Assembly: GCF_016859285.1 (NCBI RefSeq)
Contig: NC_053415.1
Span: 13,719,501-13,783,500, forward strand
Direction of reading: 5' to 3'
DNA length: 64,000 nucleotides
Source of the DNA: Xiphias gladius
Lineage: Eukaryota; Chordata; Actinopteri; Istiophoriformes; Xiphiidae
Shown in pieces: positions 16,001 to 27,360 of the stretch. The stretch's first letter is position 1; the number at the start of each line of letters is the position of its first letter. Made by a program: the position numbers and the translations under genes. The notes under the pieces were generated by a model. That model searched no databases. It saw nothing but the letters and a program-made list of their open reading frames with translations, and was not told where the DNA came from.

Positions 16001-19000
16001 AGGCATATGGGCTTAACTTGCGTATGTTCCACCCACCATCTGCCCACCCAACTGCCACAGCCCCACTCACGTAAAGAAACAGGTGCTGATTTATACAGCC
16101 TGCCCTTGCCCCTTCACCAGTTTATACTTAAGAAAAACATATTCTAGAGGGGAGTACCCTCGTGGTTTGTGCTGATATTGGCAAATCACAATAGGTTGTT
16201 TTTGTTAGGTTTGATAAAGGTTGGTAAAAGAAAAACAATGCCCATAAGTGCATTCTACAAATATATATATTGATCTTCACAGTACAAAATCCGTTTGGTT
16301 GAATTCTGGGACAAATTTAGTCCAGGGCAGACTCATAATTGGAAGTTTTTCTTGCTTATATCATTGCCAACTACATTTTACGAGCTTCTGGTCTGCCAGA
16401 ATTCGACAGGACAAAATTAGGTGGGCAAAACAAACTAGTGTGGCATTTTAAAGCTAATTTCAAAGCCATGTTCTCCGATAAACTTCACTTCATGCTTTGT
16501 GAGCATATTAAACACTATAATTAGTGTTAATTGTTGACCCACTTGTGTGATGAATACAGAAATTAGGCCAGACCGGTCAGCCAGTTTGGCAGTTATCACA
16601 CGACAACAGTGATAAAGTCTGGGTGGTTTTAGCCACGATGGCACCGGTAGAGGCGGGCCTCCGTGATCTGTGTGTGATCCTTATTGCTGTTGAAAGAGCG
16701 ATACTCTGTGTACTTGGTCAGTCTCATCCTTTTTAGGGAAAATCATAAATTGGTGAAATTCATTTTTTTTGAGAAACTTTTGGAATTGAGTCATAACTCT
16801 CCTGCCTGGATTATCCAGGTCAGATGTCGTCCTCCCAGTCTCAGCTGGCGGGTCCGGATGGGAAAGGGGACGTCAGTAGAGAGAACAGTTCTGTTGACTT
16901 CAGCAAGGTATGGTACACAGATTGCACAGTTGCACTGCAATACATACTCTGTTTCTCAAGCTATGTGCAAAAACTTTGTACTTAACTATGTCCATTTCAT
17001 ACTATTTTATACCTCTAGAGGGAAATATGGTCCCTTTTTATTCCGCTACATTTATTTGACAGCTATGGTTACATATCAGCGTACACAGTAATGCCTCAGC
17101 AATAATGTAATTCAATAATATATGATATTTTTCTACAAAATGAGCACCTTTGATACTTTAAGTATAATTGATAATAATACCATATTTTTACTTAAGTACA
17201 TTGAGAATTCTGTAATTCTACGTGTAATTAAGCATCTTTGCATTTCTTTATTGCTACTTTTACTTATGTATTTCGCACCAATGTCAAATGGGACTGGTAA
17301 GACTTTATTCAGGGTGAGGATCATAATGTAGAGCTGACAGGATGTGGTGGTGTACATGTAACAGTAGCCCAAATGCAACTCTTCTTATTTTTACAAACAT
17401 GAGCAGACTGTTATTTAATTTCATGTTTTGAACAATGAACAGGAGGTCATTGTTGGTTTTTTTTAATGGAAAGATCATCTAGTCAGGGATTATGTTAAAT
17501 ATTATAAAAGTCATTCAGCACTGATGATAACCACATGACAACCACACACAGCAAACACAACGATAAAACCCTTGTTGAAACCTTTTGCATAATGTATATG
17601 AGTTTAACCTTTTGTCAGGGTCAGAATTTATACTGCTTCATGTGCTTTAGCCTGTTTACTGAAACAGTATTTTTAGAACTGTTGAAATTAATGTCCATCC
17701 ATGGTAGCCTTTTTCACATACATATAACCTTTCTTACAACTTATACATATCAGGGCCAGCTGCCGATTTTTGTTTACTTGAGACACATAGAAACATAACG
17801 AGTTTGAACTCTGAAACTTTCAAAATCCGCAATATACCGGTGATTATGTAAGTGACGACGCATCAAAGTATCAAAGCAATTCTTTTGGATAGGTCTGGTT
17901 CCCCCAGAGCCATATGAACAAACAACACTCAAGTCAACACTTGTTATCTCCACATAATTTTCGCTGAAAAATCAACAAATTTAATATTGAGAGATTCTCT
18001 GTTTAATGCAGTTCCGCTACATGAAAGAGTGGAAAGCAGATATAATGTAAGAGGATCAGTTTCACGGTTGGGGTCAGTTTTTATACACCTCTAGGCTTCA
18101 TTCTTGTGGGTAATGAAAGATACCCCATCCTTAAGAAATATTATGCAGGTCAAACAGGTCAAACTAACAGCTTTCGTTAATCTTTTGTAATATTTAATTG
18201 AAACACATCTGTGACTTATTTGAATGTTTTCTCCTATAACACACGAAGCCATAACAGCTGGACTATATCTAGATGACAATTCAGTCGAACCATTGCATTT
18301 GTAGCTTAATGTGAGGATTAACAGTAAAAAATAATGACATATTTATACAATGCACTTTCAAACATAAATGACTTCTTCGAAATTTTCAAAGCATGCTCTC
18401 AGTCAAAGCCGCTTAGACGATAAACTAACTGGAAAGCGTGTCAGGGCCTTTTTTATCGTTCTCAAAACAATGTACTCTGTGTCCTTTTTCAGATAGACCT
18501 TCATTTCATGAAGAAGATCCCGCCAGGGGCCGAAGCGTGTAACGTGTTAGTGGGAGAGCTGGAATTTCTGAACAAGCCGGTGGTGGCGTTTGTCCGCCTT
18601 TCGCCAGCGGTTCTGCTCAATGGGCTGGCTGAAGTCCCCATTGCCACAAGGTTACTGGAGGCCGATCCTGTACACCCGCTCAGCCCCTTCAACAAATATC
18701 TCTTATTGATCCTGCTGAACAATTTATGAGCTTTACAGTAAATACGGAGATATGGTGGTTGAGATTCAAATTGGATTTGACAATACATTTCAAAATAGGA
18801 GAGTTAAAAAAAAATAAATCTGTTTTTGCCTTTAGGTTTCTGTTTATTCTCTTGGGGCCCTTGGGTAGAGGGCCTCAATATCATGAGATTGGAAGGTCCA
18901 TTGCAACACTTATGACAGATGAGGTAAGAATTCCTTAAAGAACATCTCATTACCCATCAACACCCTCTGGGGTTTATTTATGCAGGCACTTTGCATAAAT

Positions 19001-22000
19001 TCACAGTCCAGCAGTACTCAACAAATTCCTGAAGCGATGAAACATTTCTCAGCATGAAACACCGCTCAGAGCTTCTATGACATGCTTTTGGCTATTAGTC
19101 AGCCCTCATGTCCTCTTTTTCTTTGTCTGGGATTTAGGCTGCCATCCATCACCACTAAGGAAAAGATCTGCTTTGACAAAGTCCAGATTTTGAAGTAGAT
19201 TTGAGGAATGACATTTGAGATTTCAGGATATTTAAACAAGCAAGTGATAAACACTGTGGTTTCACAGTCAGCAGGTCCCAGGTTTTAATATCCAAGCCTT
19301 GCTTCTGTCTGTTTATCTGCTGCATATTTTTATATGGGGTTGAGGTGACTAGAGACTCTAAACTGCCCATAAGTGTGAATGCACATAAGTGTTCAATTAT
19401 GGTTTCAGTTGGCAGACATCCCTAACATTTGTATTTCCACGAGTCTATGAAGTATAGTGTATATACTTTAAATGTAATACGAGTGGTGAGGCTTGCACAT
19501 AACAGTGCATGTGCACTGCACTGCACTCAATTAAGGTTTGAGTCAGGACACCATTTAAGGGCCTAACATACTTTTCTGTTTCCAGGTTTTCCATGATGTG
19601 GCCTATAAAGCTAAAGACAGGAATGATCTCATCGCTGGGATTGATGAATTCCTGGATCAAGTGACAGTCCTGCCTCCAGGAGAGTGGGACCCATCCATAC
19701 GGATAGAGCCCCCCAAAAATGTACCATCTCAGGTTAGTAGGACTTTAGTTAGCTGGTTACCTTCTATTCTTCTTGGTTAGGTTTCTATAACATGTCAATC
19801 TTAAGAATTTATACTCGAAAGAGAACTAACTGCTGTGCACTGTTTGTTAAACAGGAGAAGAGGAAGAAAAGTAACATTTTACCGAACGGATTAGTGGAGG
19901 GTGATGAGGAGGATGAGCACAGTGGCCATGGAGGTCCAGAACTGCAACGCACTGGAAGGTGGGGGGGTCACAAAGGGAAGGACAATATACTCTGTTTTTG
20001 TCTAAAGTGAATTCTAATCAGCGGTAGAATACCATAAAGTCTCTGTACAGAGGTAAAGAAATATTATTTTAAGTACCTCATACTAAACAGTGGATATGCA
20101 GTGCTGAGGCAGTACAGCATGCCGCCTACACACTACACTGACTACTTTGTTACAGAGAATTTATTTACAATTTACAGCTTAGCTTCCCGAGCTTCACACT
20201 GCAATACATTTATTTTGTTATGATTTGTGATATATAAAGAAGAACATAGAGGAGGCCTGCAGTGCATCTAAAGAGTATATGGGATTTTGTAGTTCGTGTG
20301 CTTCTTAAACTGAGTTATTTTTAAAAAATATTGAAATTTTGTTTGCAATGTTTAGAGTTGTTCCTTATACAATTGATGTATGGTATCTAATATAAAATAT
20401 ACTCATGTTTGCATAAGGCTCTTAATAAATATTGCCTGGGAATGTGCATAAAATTAAGGTAAATAAATGCACTTTAAGGTTTATTTGACACTAGTCTTTA
20501 TTTATTGCAAGTTTTCCAAAATGTACATATTAAAGAGTCAAGCCCATAAACTGAAAAATAGCACTTTTCTACAAATTGTACACTCAACTTCTATTTCTGG
20601 GTAAACTTGGTCTGTAGTCGTAGTCATAAAGTGGTTTCCATAGAAACATCCTGCCTTGAATCTCTACTTGCAACTAGACATAATAACACTAAGCCGTACT
20701 CCGAGTTAAACATTGTGATGAGAGCAGTGGAGGGGAAGGAAGTTAGGGAAACAGAAAAAAACAAATGCTGAAACCTATACAATTCAACTTGATTTTTTTT
20801 ATTGGTGTTTCATCTCATTTATGGTTTTTGAAAATGAAAAAATTACATGTAAATAAACAACATGAGTGGCAAATTTCTTTTTATATTCCCAGGTGGTTTG
20901 GTGGTCTCATTCTAGACATCAAGCGAAAGGCACCCCACTACTTGTCCGACTACACTGATGCTATTAGTTTGCAGTGTGTGGCCTCTTTCCTATTCCTCTA
21001 TTGTGCCTGCATGTCCCCTGTCATCACCTTTGGAGGACTACTGGGCGAGGCAACAGAAGGACGCATAGTAAATCCACTGCTCTTTCCTCTAATTGTTCTG
21101 CCAAGAATAATTGTACACTCCTGGGCACTGTACTAGCCCTTCCGTACCTTAAACCAGAAAACAACTGCATTTCAGTACGATACAGATTTTGAAGGCAACT
21201 TTCGCTCAGTAATGTTTCTCTCCTCTCTCCATTTCCCAGAGTGCAATTGAGTCGTTGTTTGGAGCCTCGCTGACCGGAATAGCCTATTCCCTATTTGCCG
21301 GGCAGCCCCTTACCATTCTGGGCAGCACGGGGCCAGTGCTTGTATTTGAAAAGATATTGTTCAAATTCTGCAAGTAGGTTTTGATTTAATGTGACTGTAC
21401 ACATAAATCATCTCACTAAATGAACAGTGACCTCGGATCATTGCACAATTTTGTGATTACATGTCTGATGTTTAGCAGCTTGCTGATCGTGGGATAAGGA
21501 CATTTCATTGTGATAATGACTTCCTCAAATCTGTCACAATTCAAACAGCAAATAATCGATATATGATATGGTTTGATCTGAGATATTTGCCCCAGTGATT
21601 TTTTTCCCCTTTTATCTCCACATAGGGAGTTTGGCTTGTCCTATCTGTCACTGAGAACCTGTATTGGTCTGTGGACAGCTTTCCTCTGTATTGTGCTGGT
21701 GGCCACAGATGCCAGTTCCCTCGTTTGTTACATCACACGGTTTACAGAGGAAGCCTTCGCCTCACTCATCTGCATCATCTTTATCTACGAGGCCTTGGAA
21801 AAACTTATCCACTTGGGGGAACACTATCCCTTTAACAAGAACAACAACCTGGACACGCTCACCACGTACTCGTACGTGCACAGTTATTCTCAAATAGCGT
21901 ACCGTTTAAAGTATTACAAAAAAAAGAATAATTACTAAGTACATTTCTTGCAGGTACAGTAAATCTCTGACAAATAAGGGATTATTTAGTCACCCAGATG

Positions 22001-25000
22001 TTCATGTGCTTCCACAGATGTTCATGCGTTGAGCCTTCTGACCCCACCAATGGCACCCTGAAGTATTGGGAGATCAACAACATCACTGCCACAGAAATCT
22101 ACTGGGAAGCGCTGGAAGTCAAGGTACTACCCAAGCCGACTTGGTATAAAAACAAAAAAACAAAACAACAGACAAACAATCAAACGAACAAACTAAACAA
22201 AACAAGAACAAAAAACAATAAGAATCTGTCAGTCACGCAGGTTTTAAGTGAACACAACAGCAGGAATTGTTAAGTTACACAAAGACAGACCCAAAAGAAT
22301 ACATTTAGGTTTTTCCAACTTAAAGTGGCATGATCTCCCAGATGGAGGAAGCTGAACAGAGGAGATTAAGGGCATGTGGGCTGGATTATATTGGATTACT
22401 CATTGCAAATTACTCTAAAAGCACATTTTTTTGGACTTTGTAAAGTTTTTCTGTGGATGTGGATATTCATAAACCCTATTTGTGGAAACCTAGAATTCTG
22501 CTTGTATTGCTAATCATATGATAACGTTGAGTAACTGCCCTCTACCTGTTGTTGCAGGACTGTATTGAAAAGCGAGGCGAGTTTGTGGGCAGCGCCTGTA
22601 GCCCACACGGGCCCTATGTCCCTGATGTCCTCTTTTGGAGTGTCCTTCTCTTTTTTTCTACCGTCTTCATGTCCGCCTTCCTAAAGGAGTTCAAGTTCAG
22701 CAATTACTTTCCCACAAAGGTACTGTTCATCCTCAAATATCTTCACATTTGTGTTCGTGATGGTCTAAGCATGAAGACAAGGCTCCTTTCTCTGCTAAAC
22801 AGAGCTTTGGTTATGTAGCGTGGTGCAGTGGTACACTTTAGTGGTCCAATATGGGTACTGCATGTTAGAAGGAAAGTGGAAAATGAGGAGCCCCGTTTCC
22901 TGCAACCTTTTTGTTGAGTTTACATTGAGGAAAATAAAAGAAACCGTAGGATTGAGGGGCATTTTGAATAACTTTTCATTTCTATCAGGTGAGGTCCATC
23001 ATCAGTGACTTTGCTGTTTTCTTCGCCATCTTTACAATGGTCTTAGTCGACTATGCCTTAGGGATTCCCTCTCCAAAGCTAAAGGTTCCCAGTGTGTTTA
23101 AGGTAAGAAATTGTCCATCAGATCTCGTTGACAAATTGCTAAGTTATACCATCATTTTTCAACAAGCTACTACTTGTGTCAGACCACTTACAACCATTTT
23201 TTTGTTTTGTTTTTTTAAATCAGCCAACGAGAGATGATCGAGGATGGTTCATCAACCCGCTGGGGCCCAACCCCTGGTGGACGGCAGTCATAACGGTGGT
23301 GCCAGCTCTGCTTTGTACCATCCTCATCTTCATGGACCAGCAGATCACAGCTGTCATCATTAACAGGAAGGAACACAAACTCAAGGTACGTTCCTGTTCC
23401 AGCCTTTAACTCCGGTTGCACACTGAATTAGGAGGGTGACTTGTGTAGCATCTTGGAGATGGGCTGAAAGTGCATCAGAATTACTCATCTTCAACTTTGA
23501 TCATTGGTTCTTTCCCCTTTCAGAAAGGCTGTGGGTACCACCTGGATCTGTTCATGGTGGGGGTGATGCTTGGTGTGTGCTCCTTGATGGGTTTGCCGTG
23601 GTTCGTAGCAGCCACTGTCCTCTCCATCACCCATGTCAACAGCCTGAAGCTTGAGTCGGAGTGCTCAGCCCCTGGTGAACAGCCCAAGTTCCTCGGCATC
23701 AGAGAGCAACGCTTTACTGGCCTCATGATCTTCACCCTCATGGGCTGCTCTGTCTTCATGACATCTGTGCTGAAGGTCAGTCACAGACTATTTATTATTT
23801 TTCCATTTTGATGCGTGTGTAGTTATTCTCCTGGTATTTTTGAATGTGAATTAAAGTTTCCGTCTGTAATTGTACTATACATGTCTGTTCTTTTTCCTGT
23901 AGACATTTGATATTCCTTGGTATATTATGGAATGCAGTAGGTTGGCTAAAATAGAGCAGTTATTGTAATACACGATAGTGTTACTGACTTAACGCTTTTA
24001 CTGTCCTTCAGTTCATTCCTATGCCTGTGCTGTATGGAGTATTCCTTTACATGGGAGCATCCTCTCTCAGAGGAATTCAGGTAAAATGATTTGAGTTTCG
24101 TGGTATTTAATGCAACACTTGCTTCATCTGACATTTCGTATGAATGCCATTGCAGTTGTCTGTGGTTTTAATACTAAATCTGACTAAGTGATCTTGACAG
24201 TAAATTTTTTATCGTGTAAATTTTGTTTGTTTTTCAGTTTTAATGCTCACACCAGGGACTCCCAAATTTAAAATGTGGTTAACAAACACTTTAAGACCTG
24301 TATTGAATTTGGGTGTCTTATAATATTTGTTGATATTATCTGGGTGGCTGAGATTAGATAGAGAGCTGGTCAGTGTTGTTAATTTGTAGACCCTTCTACC
24401 GGATAATCCGTGTAGACTGTTAATTCTCTCCAAGCCATGATAGGGGATCGCCTCCATATTGTCTGGCTGCCCAGATAAAAGGTGTTAATTGGCCACTAGT
24501 GTGTTCCCAGCATTTACAGAACACCTGACTGTTGTTTAATGGCCCTGTTTACTTCTTATTTTCTTCAATTTGGAGTACTCTCTATTGTTGGTTTTTATAA
24601 TTATATTTAAATTAAGACAAAAATATGCTCATCACGTGGTCCAGCCTGTTGTAGTTAAACATCCAGCAAACATACAGCAACTTTTACTTTTACAAGGCAG
24701 CTTATTGTTTGGTATAAAAGCTGATAAGAGCGGACTCAACCATGTTTCACTGACATTTGTCGCACTTAAGAACCCTTTTACATCACACGTGTATACGTTG
24801 TTGTTACTCAAATACAATACATCTTGTTTTTATAAAAGAACGATCACTTAAGAATTGTGAATCATTTGTCCCCTGCAGTTCTTTGACCGTCTGACACTGT
24901 TCGGTATGCCGGCCAAGCACCAGCCAGACTTCATCTATCTACGACACGTACCCCTGAGGAAAGTGCACCTGTTCACCATCATCCAGCTCAGCTGTTTGGT

Positions 25001-26317
25001 TCTGCTCTGGGTCATCAAGACCTCCAAGGCAGCCATTGTCTTTCCTATGATGGTGTGTAAACAGTGCAATTATACCGTTGGCAGGCCCATTACACAATCA
25101 GCACATCTTTCACTAGACACCTAACTGAAGTGTTAACAGGGCTCAGTGTGTGAGTACAGGTATGTGACTGGGGTGGGCTGGGCACTCCCCATCTATGCTG
25201 TGATTAATGCAGGAGTTCTCAGATAAAATATTGTAAACACTTCATTAAAATGACTAAACTTTGGTCAGAACCATGTGAGTTCCTCTCTGTTGGTTTTGTT
25301 TTTCTAGATGTTCCCTCTGATATGATACAGTACATAGAAAATTTTGCAGGTTTTCGTTAACCATTGCACCTTCCACAAAAATTTTATATCTTTGAAACTC
25401 TGGTAGTTATCGGATGTCGCTTTGAAATGTGCTGATAGTCAGACATATTTTAATTTTCCCCAAAAAACACATGAAATATATAGAGAACATTGTATCTATA
25501 ATATTTTGTATGGTCAAAAACATATGAAGCTTTGCGGCAGTTCATGCAGAAGTTATTTAAAGTCACATCTTCCTTACACCTCCTAACTATTCCCATCCAT
25601 GACCTAGCAAATGGAGATCATTTAAACTGATTTTTCTGCATACCCCACTTTCCAGCATGATGGTATATGCTGCCACCACCACTGCCAGGTGGTAGTGGTG
25701 ATAGCAGTTAGTTAAATTTAGCTAATTCCACCTCCATTTACCTCCTCAGCATTGCATCCTCCTTCAGTATCACATATGGTTTTCGTGGATTTAGCTGTTT
25801 TGACTCTGCGTGTCAACCCTGCAGGTGTTAGCGCTCGTGTTTATCAGAAAGCTAATGGACTGTATCTTCACCAAGAGAGAGCTGAGCTGGCTGGATGACC
25901 TCATGCCAGAAAGCAAGAAGAAGAAGCTTGAGGATGCTGAAGAGGTGCTGTTGGTATCATAAGCTATGTACTTTTTCACCACAACGTGCTTGTCAATTTT
26001 AATTCCATTTTATTAATATTCACTTGCATTTAAGCTGTATTTTATTCAATCTTCAGGAGGAGGAGCAGAGTATACTGGCAGAAGATGAGGGAGTGGTGCA
26101 AGTGCCATTAGAAGGATACAAGTAAGTCATATTACACATGTGAAGTTTTAAAAGTAAATGTCAACTGGTTTTTCCTAATTCCGTTTCATGTCATTTTAAT
26201 TTGTAACCTTGTAAATTATTATCTCGCTTCACTTTTCACAGAGGAATACCAATCATCAACATCACAGATGAAATGTCAAAGGGTTCTTTTGGAAATACTT
26301 GGAATGCCAACGGCTAA
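7032..26317 (+). CDS. slc4a10: Sodium-driven bicarbonate transporter Slc4a10 (NBCn2/NCBE)
   Basis: Plasma-membrane Na+-coupled HCO3- transporter of neurons and choroid plexus. Coding exons: 7032-7079, 12179-12260, 14180-14332, 14481-14619, 15108-15268, 15596-15781, 16819-16907, 18493-18650, 18836-18923, 19586-19732, 19855-19958, 20893-21067, 21240-21373, 21626-21871, 22018-22123, 22558-22719, 22989-23102, 23224-23385, 23524-23775, 24012-24080, 24879-25052, 25825-25944, 26057-26121, 26242-26317 (1069 aa). The start [16 protein letters not shown] matches human MEIKDQGAQMEPLLP. A His/Arg-rich tract ([14 protein letters not shown]) comes early, followed by the band-3-like cytoplasmic domain ([29 protein letters not shown]). 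The membrane domain begins near residue 452 ([13 protein letters not shown]) and includes [51 protein letters not shown] and [20 protein letters not shown]. The tail has [20 protein letters not shown]. The last exon ends [13 protein letters not shown], unlike the human C terminus. Which fish slc4a10 duplicate this is remains open. Confidence 0.95.
7080..12178 (+). other. slc4a10: slc4a10 intron 1 (long, non-coding)
   Basis: A 5.1-kb intron between the first coding exon and the exon starting [14 protein letters not shown]. No coding exon was found in it. It holds two perfect ATGCAAAT octamers (7733-7740 and 8280-8287) and a pair of adjacent small inverted repeats at 9563-9617. Long first introns of this kind often hold enhancers, but that is inference. 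Confidence 0.6.
12261..14179 (+). other. slc4a10: slc4a10 intron 2
   Basis: A 1.9-kb intron, AT-rich towards the middle. A CA repeat (about 14100-14124) lies some 55 bases before the exon 3 acceptor. No coding signal seen. Confidence 0.6.
16908..18492 (+). other. slc4a10: slc4a10 intron 7
   Basis: A 1.6-kb AT-rich intron between the exon ending NSSVDFSK and the exon starting [12 protein letters not shown]. Includes a piece of an interspersed repeat at about 17090-17290. Nothing coding was recognised. Confidence 0.6.
17090..17290. repeat. Diverged fragment of a teleost MITE-like repeat ('tacttttactta' family)
   Basis: Contains the words TTTGATACTTTAAGTA, TTTTTACTTAAGTACAT and CTACTTTTACTTATGTA, characteristic of an interspersed, probably hAT-related MITE that I recognise from spiny-rayed fish genomes. 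Related pieces are at 27230-27360 and 58978-59165. Edges approximate; family name not known to me with certainty. Confidence 0.45.
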
Positions 26318-26928
26318 GACATTTGAGAGAGAATTGAGGCATCAGAACATTATGGTAAGATTTTTTGCACTGTTGAATGTAGAGAAAACTCACTCAACTG
26401 TTAGTGCTGACGGAGATGAACAAAAACACAGTTGGTTATTACAAATTACAAAAGCAGCATCCTTTTCACTCAAATACAGACAACTTCAACTAAAAAAACA
26501 AAAACAAAGAAACCCCAAAACATATGTGTCGGTACTAATAAGCTTTGGTAAACATATCAGTAAAGAAATAGTGTTAGTATTTATCCACAAGTTTGGCTGC
26601 CATTTGCTCATTAAATGTTTGGCTTCTTGTTCTGGTGGCATATGCTTCATATTTATCTGCGTCTGTTTCAATTTACAGAAATCTTTCTAGGAGGCATTAT
26701 GAGAGTCTTAAATAACTTTAAAAATGTCCAGCTACATTTAAAAAAAAAAACTTAGATGCAAGTAAAAAGGCCACTACGAACTTTTTTCAAAAATGTTCTC
26801 CATCCATGTCTATTTAATTCCCTGAAAGGTGTAGATGACCTACTGTTTAGGTTAAGTGAACTCCTCTGGATATGAACACAGCCCCTTCGGCCTTAACTGC
26901 CTCACATTTTTGGAAGTTAGATTTAAAG

Positions 26929-27150
26929 GGATAGTTTGAAATTTTGGGAAATACGCTTATTTGCTTTCTTGCTGAAAATGAAATGAGCAGATCAATATCA
27001 CTCTCGTGTCTGTACGGTATATGAAGCTGTCACCAGCAGCCAGTTAGCTTAGCTTAGCACAAAGACTGGAAACAGAGGGAAACAGTTAGCCTAGCTCTGT
27101 CCAAGGGATACAAAATCTGCCTACCAGCGCTTCTAAAGCTCACACGTTTT
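26929..27150. mobile_element. Partial MITE-like element (one arm)
   Basis: Begins with ATAGTTTGAAATTTTGGGAA and runs through TACGCTTATTTGCTTTCTTG, TTAGCTTAGCTTAGCACAAA, GACTGGAAACAGAGGGAAAC and CTAGCTCTGTCCAAGG. These words also form the arms of the palindromic element at 44748-45118. Only one arm is recognisable here, so this copy is truncated or has lost its second arm. Recognised by eye as a repeat common in percomorph genomes. Confidence 0.65.
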
Positions 27151-27229
27151 TATTTCAAACATGTTCTGATAATTCAATATAATAGAGACAGTACATAAAA
27201 ATATGACACCCTGGAAGGGGCTATACATA

Positions 27230-27360
27230 CGCATAATGAGTTCTTTTACTTTTGTTACTGTAAGTACATTTTACTGATAATACTTATGTACTTTTACTCA
27301 AGTAAAATTTGCAGGGCAGGACTTTTACTTGTAATGCAGTATTTTCACACACAGTTATAT
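27230..27360. repeat. Fragment of MITE-like repeat ('tacttttactta' family)
   Basis: Contains ACTTTTGTTACTGTAAGTAC, TTACTGATAATACTTATGTA, CTTTTACTCAAGTAAAATTT and GCAGGACTTTTACTTGTAA. This is the same family as 17090-17290. It lies just after the element at 26929-27150, so repeat insertions are clustered downstream of slc4a10. Confidence 0.5.

Noticed and set aside
25825..25962. Extension of slc4a10 exon 22 to a donor 9 nt further on (adding VLL)
   Set aside because: Using the first donor reproduces the spacing of the human acidic stretch before EEEQS; the extended form would insert three residues.
26268..26690. 140-codon open frame after slc4a10
   Set aside because: It overlaps the last slc4a10 exon in another frame and runs into intron-like AT-rich sequence; considered only as a hint of an alternative C terminus.
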